From NCBI GenBank assembly GCA_963969395.1, contig OZ017799.1, positions 9,984,501 to 10,048,500 on the forward strand: 64,000 nucleotides of DNA. The letters run 5' to 3'. Positions 55,419 through 64,000 of the stretch are shown piece after piece. Below the pieces are notes generated by a model. It worked only from the letters and a program-made list of their open reading frames with translations, ran no database searches and had not been told where the DNA came from. The translations under genes and the position numbers were made by a program. Origin of the DNA: Pseudoscleropodium purum (Eukaryota; Streptophyta; Bryopsida; Hypnales; Brachytheciaceae). Each line of letters starts with the position of its first letter. Position 1 is the first letter of the stretch.

Positions 55419-58407
55419 TCACGACGCGGCCGCCGCCGGCGTGAACGGATTGGAGAAATGCGACACTTCGTTTCTCACGGTGACATCCGGCGTGAGACAC
55501 ACCCCGACCACTTCATCGTTCGGAAATAGCTCCCCTGAGAATGTCCTGGAGACTGTAAACACCACCACAAACATCACCGTCGCCGATGACACAAACGACA
55601 AGCCCACCGCCAGCACTTTCGCAAACACGCCCTGGTTCCCCCCCGCATACGCCATGGCCGCCAGCGCCGCGGATCCCATGGGAAACGTGTACGCCCACCA
55701 GGCCAGTGAGAATCGCACTCCTCGCACCAGATGATTCAACCGGGAGACTAAGAGTAAGTACAGGAAGAGTCCCAAGAATGTGAGGATTTTTGAGAATTGG
55801 TCGGTGTGGGTGTTGATGGCGATCCAGGCCGTGGCGGCGGTCGATGGAGGGGCCACGAAGAGGAAGAGGACGGGGTGGAGTTGGTTGTTTAAAGGGGTGT
55901 TGGAAGGGAGGCGCATGTAGATGGTGAGAAAGACGACGAGCTGGTGGAGTAAGCCTGCGGAGAAGAAGAAGAGGGCGAGGTCGCTCCATCCAGCCGTGCC
56001 GAAGGCGGTGGCGCCGATGAAGTTGCCGATGACGGAGATTTGGGTAGTGGGGTTGACGATGGCGGACAGGCGGCGGTTATGGCCGCCCATGAGCCAGTGG
56101 CCGTAGAAGTGGACCTCGAGGACTAATACTGGGACTGCAATGGGGCAGGAAAGCAATTACACAATCAGATCGAAACAAATGATGTAAATTACATTGAAAG
56201 AGATAGAGTGTACGGTAGAGGTTCCATTGATTATGGTTAATTGTAACTTGTTGAAACAGCATTAGTAATAAGGAAGAGATTCCATTACCCATACAGTGCA
56301 TTATGAGAGGCTCCATTGACCAGACATGTGAGCTTTGAGTTGTGCTAAGTGTGACAATACTTATCTGTTCATTTTTTTCTTGCAATTGATTTTTGACTTA
56401 ACTCAAAATAAATGTTCAAAATTGAAGATGGTGCGAAGGGGAAGACTCAAAGTTCACTTGAGTGGTGAATGGAGGGTATCCCTAAAAGTATGGTGAATGG
56501 TGACTTTACGTTAGTTGAAACTTAGAAGAGGATTGCTATAAGAAAATTATACCACTGAAGGCGAACGCTCCCACAAGGGTGGATGTGTGATGGCCATAGC
56601 GAGCCCACGTTGGAGCGCCCAGGAGGAGAAGGAGCGCAGACAGAAAGGGTGCAATCAGGAAATTCGAACGCACAGGGTGCACAAACTCACGGTAAACCGC
56701 CTGTGAAAAAACAGATGCCAACACGGTGAGAATTTTTTTTTCCTGTAGGAGCGTCAGAGGGTAAGCTCTTGGTTCCAAAAATTATAAAAGAAAACTCTGC
56801 TAAGACTCTCTGCAAGGGTAAGTGATTTGGAGATGCGATTTTGGGCTTCAAGAGCGAAATCATGCAAGATCTAATTCTGGATCATTTTGACAAAGAAACT
56901 ATGAAATCTTGCAAGAGAAATATTGAGCTCTAATGCCTCGCAATTTAACGGTTACACATTGGTGAAATGTCATAAAATGGGAATCCACCATCTTAAAGAA
57001 TTCATTAAATTTCATGGCTCTTCTGGTACGCACCCTTCGAAGTTAAGCTCATTCTCACCATTTCTCTCCATTATCCAAGTATCACAAAACAATATTACTC
57101 CAGGAACCTAGTTCAGTTTCCATTGAAAGTTTGACGACTTGATCTAATAAATGTTGTTGATACTACATCAAGAAAATTGAAACTGTACGTCTACGGGTTT
57201 TGAGGTGTCCTGCCGATACCTCAAAATGGTTAGTTGAAACCTCAAACTTTTACCTGTCATAGATTCTAGAGCTCGGGATACTTAAGGACCACATATGAAA
57301 TTGACCATTCTAACAAACGTGACCATTGTGACTTAGATTTTGGACGCCCCACCAAAACAAATGAAATGTACCAATGTACCGCAAATGAGATTTTCTGTCT
57401 TCGATTGTATAATTAACCCAATGAGGGAAGGAAGGTTAAGAATGGACGTACCTTTGGCCAGAAACACATTTTGAGAGCATAGACGATGGACGAGGCGAAG
57501 AGCACAAGGATTCCGACGATCCAAATGACAGTGCCCACAGTCGACGGCACTTGCAGGAACTCCATCGACTTCTCCGTTGCCAGCGCTTTCCAAACACAGG
57601 ACTGGCTACCGAGACCCATCGACATGCCAAAGATGTTGGCCGGCACGCGCAGCAGGAAAGGCCACCTCTTGTCCAGCGGAAACATCGAGTCTTGCACATT
57701 CTGTCATCACAATTATATATAATCCCACCGCAGCTCCTGTGAGAGGACGGTCGCATTTGCTATCCCAGGTTTAAAATATTGCAACCAAGATTCGTACCAT
57801 ATGTAGCTGTCAGTTTCCGAGACCCACACAGATTTCAAGTCATGATCTAACATTTTTGAGTACGAGGCTTGGAGGACTTCCTTCTACAGTACTTATCTCT
57901 GTAACAAGAGTAACTTGTGTTACAGTGGCCCACAATTCATGAGCAAGATCGCATTCAAAGAAATTCTACCTTGCAACAAGAATAACTTATGTTACAATAA
58001 CCCACAGATCATGGGCAAGCTTGCACTCAAGATTTTCTGCAGTGAAAGGAGCCTTGGGAAGCAAAGGATCCTCTGGCTTGAAGTTCAAAGATTTACCTTT
58101 GATTTTGCACAAAGCAGTGTTAGTAACACTCTCCGAAGTCATTGACATGATGTTGTGAATTAGTTTTGTACAAACTGAAAGACAAGTGGAAGGGGAGGTC
58201 GCTGCAAATTAAACTGACCCTCATTCTGTCGAGCTCGATGCCACTCATCCGATCCCAATAGGTTTCTGAGAAATGGGTGGAATCAAAGTCGTCAAGGCTA
58301 AGACGACGGTGAAAATCCCCAGACAGGTCCGTTTCCAGCCCAGTGATGGCTTTGAATTCTTGGGAGTGCCGGTGCCTGTGAACGTGTTCCTCGCTAATGT
58401 GATCCAT
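55419..58407 (-). CDS. S-type anion channel, SLAC1/SLAH family; four coding exons
   Basis: It is a plasma-membrane anion channel of the TehA/SLAC1 type, used in stomatal closure or nitrate/chloride transport in plants. Coding exons on the minus strand are 58407-58219, 57700-57452, 56700-56553 and 56134-55419; they join in frame to 433 aa. The start (MDHISEEHV) follows a CAG acceptor-like site, so a non-coding 5' exon is likely; a GTAAGC donor near 59978 is one candidate. Residues 1-70 are a charged cytosolic tail with Ser-rich RRLSLDDF, a possible kinase site. Then come about ten membrane helices. Family landmarks are FGMSMGLGSQS, FVHPVRSNF, GHWLMGG, VVGNF-like VIGNFIGA, ELHPV-like QLHPVLFLFVAPPSTAA (which includes the Phe at the gating position known from SLAC1) and SLAWWAYTFPMG. 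The C-terminus is short. Total length is nearer SLAH1/4 than SLAC1. It looks intact. Confidence 0.93.
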
Positions 58408-58419
58408 TCCTGCGACACA

Positions 58420-60370
58420 CACAATCCTTGTCAACAATGTTTCCTCTTTGGTATACAACTGGTACGGAAAAACAACAATTTAAGCATGGAGTCTAGTTCG
58501 TACTAAATTCGACTGAATGCTTATCATGCCATAAACCGAGGCACACTAGCAGAGGGGATTCCGCAGCACCAAAGTACGTCTTATTTGAATACCATGTGTA
58601 AAATTTGTTAGGGTTCAAAGTTGAATTGTTTGATGGCCCAAACCAACATGAATGCCGATGTAAAAAAGGTTTACATTTTCAAACCAATATGCAGTCAGCG
58701 TGCAATATTTTTAAGGCGTTGCATTTAGGTACCTCCACCATTAACAACACCAAACCATCGAATCCAAACAAAAATTGGGGAAACAAAGTTTTACTGGAAC
58801 CAGAGATCAGCCTATCTCAGTTAAACGTTATTAACCATTCTTGTAGGGTCCCCTTTCAAACAAGGACCCTGCATTGTAATGAAAATCTCAAATGTTCCAA
58901 GAATTTTGCGAATATTCCATGCTGTAATTTATGAGTTCAAATACACTGCAAATTTATGAAGATCTGTGCATTTCAGAACGTTCAGAATCGACTTTTATTA
59001 GCTGGGACCTCACCATCTACATTCACTTCAAATGGAGAGACCCTGCACTCCTAAGCACCTACATTAGGGTTACATCAGTTTTCATAAAAACAGCAACATT
59101 GTCAATCATAAATTTCGGAAAAATTTCAGAGGAAGTCAAGCGATGGACTTAACCTCTACTCATTCAACGTCAATTAAATAGGCAAGTTTTCAATTGCCAG
59201 AAATGGAAAACAGAAGCGGTTTTTTCCTTTCTTAAGTAATCAAAAAGGAAAGGTGCCCTTTTAACCGGAAAATCTCGAATTTTTATAATAAAAAAATCCC
59301 AATTCTCTTCATTATCTCGGCATGGTCAATGTCATGGGGAACCATACCTAGTGGCACCACCATTCGTGTGTTTTGACTGTTTCCAGGCTTTCGGGAAACG
59401 TGAGACGAAAGGTGTGTCATGTGACTCATGTCCAAAATGATGTCCTTATTACACCCCTCGCATTGCTTGTGCTGCATCTTGGAATATGAATCGGATCGAG
59501 TCTTCTATCACAGCCCGGTACTGAATAAAACCAAGTTAGTACACGGTCGACTCACACGCAATAATTATGTCGATCAGACAGCAAGAATCTCAACTTTGGT
59601 TGAATCCAAATAATGCACACAGACTCATTCTACACGAACGTACAATCTACACACAAGTGTCGGTCTGCTCACATCTACAGAAGTATCTTAATTAGTTCTC
59701 GGATTCCATTGAATCCCACTCAAAGAGAATTGATGCGGCCCGAATTACTTGAGGTAAACATGTCAGACTGCCCTTCGCCATTGAAACCCAACTCCAAGAA
59801 TTTTATCTCTAGATAATGCCTTCAGGAACAGAAGGTTAGCTCAACACCGCAATGAGCAGCAAGTGGTAATACTCCGTGATCCAGTGTACAGTACATAGCA
59901 GGTGCAACCATGTGGCATAGTTCGTAGAACTACTACAAACAGACTATTTGTTCACAAAGGTCGAAGGCTAAGCTTACCGTCACTCTTCTTCTTCGTCTAG
60001 TGCACTTCAGAAAATTCAACAAATGGGGTGAAAACTAGCACTGCAACTCACATGTATCCTCGTCTTCATTGAACTGGCATACTCTAGTGAAATTGGTGCG
60101 CCTAGCTGATACGTACCTCAAATTGCCCCCCAAAAAACCTGAGATGTATGTACACTAGCTAGTCCTGGTTTTTGAATCTCTGCACAGAACTGGAGATCGA
60201 ATCCTAATTTCCAGAGCTGTGGGCAGTTCGACGTGTACAATTTTGACACTCTAAAACAAGCCATTTTCTCAAGTAGGGACTGCGCAGAGGGTTGACAGAT
60301 GACGTAACCACCAACAGTTCACAAGGAAGCTAGGCGGGAGCGTTTGCAAGGCATTTGCGCGCGGGAGCCC
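58420..60370. other. Upstream region of the anion channel gene
   Basis: It probably holds the promoter and perhaps a 5'UTR intron of the SLAC1-like gene. A minus-strand GACG/GTAAGC donor-like site near 59978 could end a leader exon. No ORF has a recognisable domain. Confidence 0.4.
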
Positions 60371-60380
60371 TCAGTCCTTG

Positions 60381-60447
60381 ACCCATACCCTTTGAATGCC
60401 TCCAGATACTGGCAACGAAAGTCTGGAGGCATTCCAAGGGTATGGGT
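60381..60447 (+). ncRNA. Candidate MIRNA-like hairpin
   Basis: Bases 60381-60406 and 60422-60447 are reverse complements at 25 of 26 positions (arms ACCCATACCC..GCCTCCAGA and TCTGGAGGC..GGGTATGGGT), separated by a 15-base loop. Pairing extends weakly outward. Stem length and the single mismatch fit a plant miRNA precursor, though the loop is short. I match it to no known miRNA. It could also be the remnant of a tiny fold-back transposon. Strand is arbitrary. Confidence 0.4.
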
Positions 60448-60459
60448 GCGGGAATGTTC

Positions 60460-62447
60460 GAATCAGAACATGAGAACTTCATTGTACAAAGCGCCAGGAC
60501 TACCTCATGTCAGCGCCCACACCTGTCCTGACGTCACGCAGGCCCTGGTCAAAATTGGGCGATTTCATCCAGGGAGGGGGGTTCAGTTCACTTGGCAGTT
60601 CTACTGTTTTCATCCATGTTAAGCTTTCAACTTTACTTTACTCGAAGTGTTCAAAATTTGCCAAGATGTAACTGTGGGGTATATCCTTTCTCTAGACTGC
60701 ACCCCACCTAAAAGTGAATCTCCATGTCAAACAAGGTTATAAGTTACACGTGCACAAGGAAGGCATATTCTTGGTTTAAGATATAAATGATTACAATTAT
60801 ATTTTGACTAAATTATAGAATATGAATGGTTTCAGAACTTACCCTCTAGTCTGAATAGTCAAACCTCTTTGCTAATTGCACATTTTTGACTCCTGCTTGT
60901 TGTTTTCTCAACATTTCACACGAATTTTCATAATCAATAGTACGCTAGAGGTTCGCGTTATTAAGTTTTCAGATTTCGTTATGAACCCATATCATTGGTA
61001 TTGATTATTGAATTGAAAATTTGAAAACTAAACTTTCATCAATCGTACACTACCTATAAGTTAGTTACTGCAATCTAAAGAGCGCTATCTAAATATTTGA
61101 ACTTTGAAATTTGAGCTTGATCAACAAAACGGTACCATCTAAAGTTCATGGTGCCGAATAAGACGACTAGATTACATTAGAAAAACATCGAAATCCATTT
61201 TTTTACACATAGAATGATAGAATATCCATTGAGTTAAAATTCATTACATCATGCTCCGCTTCAGTTAGTTTACGAAATTCGAAGTCGCACATACACTGGC
61301 AAGGATACTATACAGTAAGATGAACGAGTAGGAACTACCTACAGGAGGAGCCCATTCTCAACACTTCAAGTAACGGGTACAAGTGGAGTTACTCAATCTA
61401 AATTCAGAAATCTCTGCAGCAATGGAAAGTACCGAGCTTCCATATTCATCACATGGGCTGCTAAAGGTACAAGCAGACTCTTACTTGGATATGGAAATGT
61501 TAGTACTGGTAACGGTCCGAGGTGGTCGACCAAACTCACCTTGAATCCCAGTGACGTGATATTCGGATTATCAAGACTTTGTGATGTTGTGCAAGCTTCA
61601 AATAATTATGTCGTCTTTCCCAACGACGCTCGAAGACGTAGATAGATAGAAGATCATCCGAGAAAACTGAACAATGAAATCACGCATAACTTTTTAATAT
61701 CTTCAGGTGCCAAGAAAAGAATACTTACAAAATTTCAAGAGATTCGTCCTTTCCGAAGGCCCGTATGGAACTTACTTCAGATCTATATATACCAATCCTA
61801 CTTTGTTCGAGCAGGTTTGAGCAGTCGAATGTCACTCTAAGACCCCCAATTCAACGAAAATGACCACATAACTTCAAGGATCATAACGCGTACTAGACTT
61901 TGAAGAGTGTTCTGCGGGGCCTTTCTCAGTCTGTGGAGCAATACTGGGCACCAGGTACGTATACTCCACTATTTACGAAATACTCTCTTCGACACACTCG
62001 AGTGGCCGGAAACACATACTCAGCTCGAAAGACGTACGAGAACTAACTCTTTGCAAACGAGGTGGTTTGAGACAACTTAACCAAGTGCTGCAGCTAGCGA
62101 AACAGTGGGCACAGTCAGGTACGTGAACTTTCTGCTTCCCTAGCAGGTTCAATTATACAGGTATATGCGCAGGCAGACATACAGGTTCAGACATACTTTC
62201 ACCGAAATCTGGTCAAGCCAAAACAACAGACAACGAAACCATGACAACTCAACTCAAGTGGTAGCTAGGCTAGCAGAGTCTCTCTGCAATCACCTCATCG
62301 TTGAACTCGGTGAAATCAACACTCGGAAAGAGCGATTACTACTGAATCATCAACAAAGTAGCGAAGCTTTGATCGAAGAATTAGCAATCTCGCTAGCTAG
62401 CACTCGGCACGGTCATTGATCTTCTTCAAATCGACACACCAACAAAG
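60460..62447. other. Intergenic DNA, nothing identified
   Basis: GC is moderate in 61300-62440. A single 84-codon plus-strand frame (62165-62419) has no domain, so I do not call it. Confidence 0.4.
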
Positions 62448-62475
62448 CATATATATATATATATATATATATATA
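62448..62475. repeat. TA dinucleotide microsatellite (~14 units)
   Basis: There is an uninterrupted run of alternating A and T of about 28 bases between AAAGC and GAAGCC. Confidence 0.95.
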
Positions 62476-63140
62476 GAAGCCATTTGATCGATCGACTCAC
62501 CAGCTGAATGATGGATGCGCAGCTAGCAATGCATGAGTCGTCTGCACACTCGTCGGATCCGGACACTGTCTAGCTCCGCTCCTGAACTTGGACCGCACAA
62601 ATCTTGTTCAATGGTGCTCGGACGCCTTTCTTCGATCTCCTCTCTCTCTCTATATATGTCGTCCTTCTAAGTAATGATTATTATTGTAATTGTATATATA
62701 ATTATATTTTAAATCTTTGTTGGATTAAGTCACTGTGATGCATGTAGAGGAGCTTTAACACCAATGCAGTGCAGTGCTGTACCTTGCGACCGATCCTTCC
62801 TGGCTACTCCATGACTAAAGAGGTGACTAAAGAGGCTGTGGTTTAACTGTGGGTGAAAACTTGTTGGATTTGGGTGGGATTGTGGATGCTGGGCACGACA
62901 CGTGGCATTGGAGGAAGTAATATTTGGGTTGTGTGGCTCATTGTTTGGTCTACATTCCGTGCACATGAAGGTGAAGGAGAGGGAGGGAGTGGAAAAAGAT
63001 GGGTTTTGTTACTGGGGCAGGGAATATGATTAGTTTGGAGGCGGCGGCTCTTGGGGCGTTGAAGAGGCGCTCGGGCAGGGGGTGGCTCCCGGAAATGGCT
63101 TTCAGCTGACATGCGGACTGGCAGTTAAGTTAGTTCGCTG
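62476..63140. other. Intergenic DNA, nothing identified
   Basis: A short CT run and ATATAT occur near 62640. No gene is supported. Confidence 0.4.
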
Positions 63141-63142
63141 GT

Positions 63143-63410
63143 CCCAGAGGGAGGGATGAACGCTCGTGGAGGAGGAGTGCGAAGGATCCCTGAGGTAAGG
63201 ATGAATAGTCGTGGATGAGGAGCGCGAATGGTCCCTGAGGGAGGGATGAATGCTCGTGGATGAGGAGTGCTAAGGATCCCTGAGGCAAGGATGAATACTC
63301 GTGGATGAGGAACGCGGATGGTCCCTGTGGGAGGGATGAATGCCCGTGGATGAGGAGTGCGAATGGTCCCTGTGGGAGGGATGAATGTTCGTGGATGAGG
63401 AGTGCGAACG
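63143..63410. repeat. 45-bp minisatellite, ~6 copies, frame-preserving
   Basis: The unit is roughly GGATGAATGCTCGTGGATGA then GGAGTGCGAATGGTCCCTGT then GGGAG. Six copies lie head to tail with few changes and no length changes, so two minus-strand frames stay open and encode 15-residue repeats (for example HEHSSLPQGPFALLI). Since 45 is a multiple of three, open frames are expected without selection. I see no start context, introns or domain that would make it a gene. Confidence 0.85.
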
Positions 63411-63489
63411 GCAGGCGCGGGAAGTCCTCCAGTGAACAATCCGTGGTCCTTACTCCACTCGGACACACTTAAGGTGAGCACCCCCAAAC

Positions 63490-64000
63490 GTCACTTTTAG
63501 CTACTGTGCAAAGTTACTGTTAACAGTCTGGTCAAAATTTCCACACTTCCTTATTGGGAAGTGATCGGAGGTTTCCAATGCTACAAAGACCGCGACATTT
63601 GGATACCGTATGCAAAAGTTATGAATGGTCAAAGTTTTTTTGGTAGAACTAGTGCTTTAAAATCGTTTCTTCCTTTCGGTACATATTGATTCACGTAGGT
63701 TTATATTGATTCTAAAGATGTACACAAAGTAATGATGGTTGTTTTAGATAGGGTGCGGTTATGGGGCATCTTAGAGCCTCTTGAGTGCACTTCTCAATCA
63801 CCCCTTAGCACGTAAATCCTTTCTTGACATTTTGCATATTTTTACTTATATCTTTATAAATTATATACTATTCACCTCAAGTTTTTTAAAGTCATTGTAT
63901 GAGAAGTATGGTGTTTTAAAAGTCAAGCATTGGTTTGGATGAATGAAAAGTTTTGTGGTAAAAAAAGACCTTGGAACTTCTTTGTCATTGCTTAGATCAA
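63490..64000. other. Right-edge DNA, nothing identified
   Basis: AT content rises towards the edge. No feature was supported. Confidence 0.4.

Noticed and set aside
55357..55734. 125-codon plus-strand frame over the anion channel exon
   Set aside because: Antisense shadow of the SLAC1-like last exon, whose membrane helices and family motifs are unmistakable.
63125..63487. Two overlapping repeat-protein frames on the minus strand
   Set aside because: Explained by a 45-bp minisatellite whose length is divisible by three; no independent gene evidence.
1..64000. CRISPR arrays, bacterial operons, tRNA or rRNA genes
   Set aside because: None seen; the tandem repeats lack the repeat-spacer layout, and no cloverleaf or rRNA core motif was recognised by eye.

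Overview
This window is nuclear DNA of a land plant. The evidence is spliced genes with GT-AG introns, a mitochondrial-type HSP70, a Golgi UDP-xylose synthase, plant-type U1-C and a SLAC1-family anion channel. Introns are short (about 70-1,600 bp), intergenic DNA is AT-rich, and small non-autonomous transposons are abundant. Short introns plus a piggyBac relic make me lean towards a non-seed plant such as a moss or lycophyte, but that is a weak inference.

Layout. 0-8.5 kb: first exon of a mitochondrial HSP70 gene (minus strand, running off the left edge), AT-rich DNA with a 657-bp inverted-repeat element, a four-exon SDR gene (minus) and, upstream of it, an old tandem array of roughly 160-200 bp units. 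8.9-15 kb: AT-rich DNA with two copies of a small inverted-repeat element and a near-perfect fold-back element. 15.7-18.4 kb: complete eight-exon UDP-glucuronate decarboxylase gene (minus) with a U12-type AT-AC intron. 18.8-22.2 kb: AT-rich, no gene seen. 22.5-24.8 kb: complete six-exon U1-C gene (plus). 26-44 kb: a graveyard of mobile DNA, with a Tc1/mariner fragment, a 57-bp tandem array, a decayed piggyBac transposase, several unidentified ORF remnants, and four copies of a GC-rich, GGACG-studded hAT-type MITE with 8-bp target duplications. 44-50.7 kb: a leader-like stretch and AT-rich repeats. 50.7-52.1 kb: an unidentified gene (minus). 52.5-55 kb: more MITEs, including a second hAT-type family, and a reverse-transcriptase zinc-binding remnant. 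55.4-58.4 kb: SLAC1/SLAH anion channel gene (minus, four coding exons). 58.5-64 kb: non-coding DNA with a strong 26-bp-stem hairpin, a TA microsatellite and a 45-bp minisatellite.

The host genes are independent housekeeping or transport loci (mitochondrial protein folding, redox metabolism, cell-wall sugar nucleotide synthesis, splicing, anion transport) and do not form a pathway. The most unusual content is the mobile DNA: the GGACG-rich hAT MITEs, two of which interrupt ORFs that read through once the insertion is removed, and a piggyBac relic whose traced in-frame stops before its end are all TAG.
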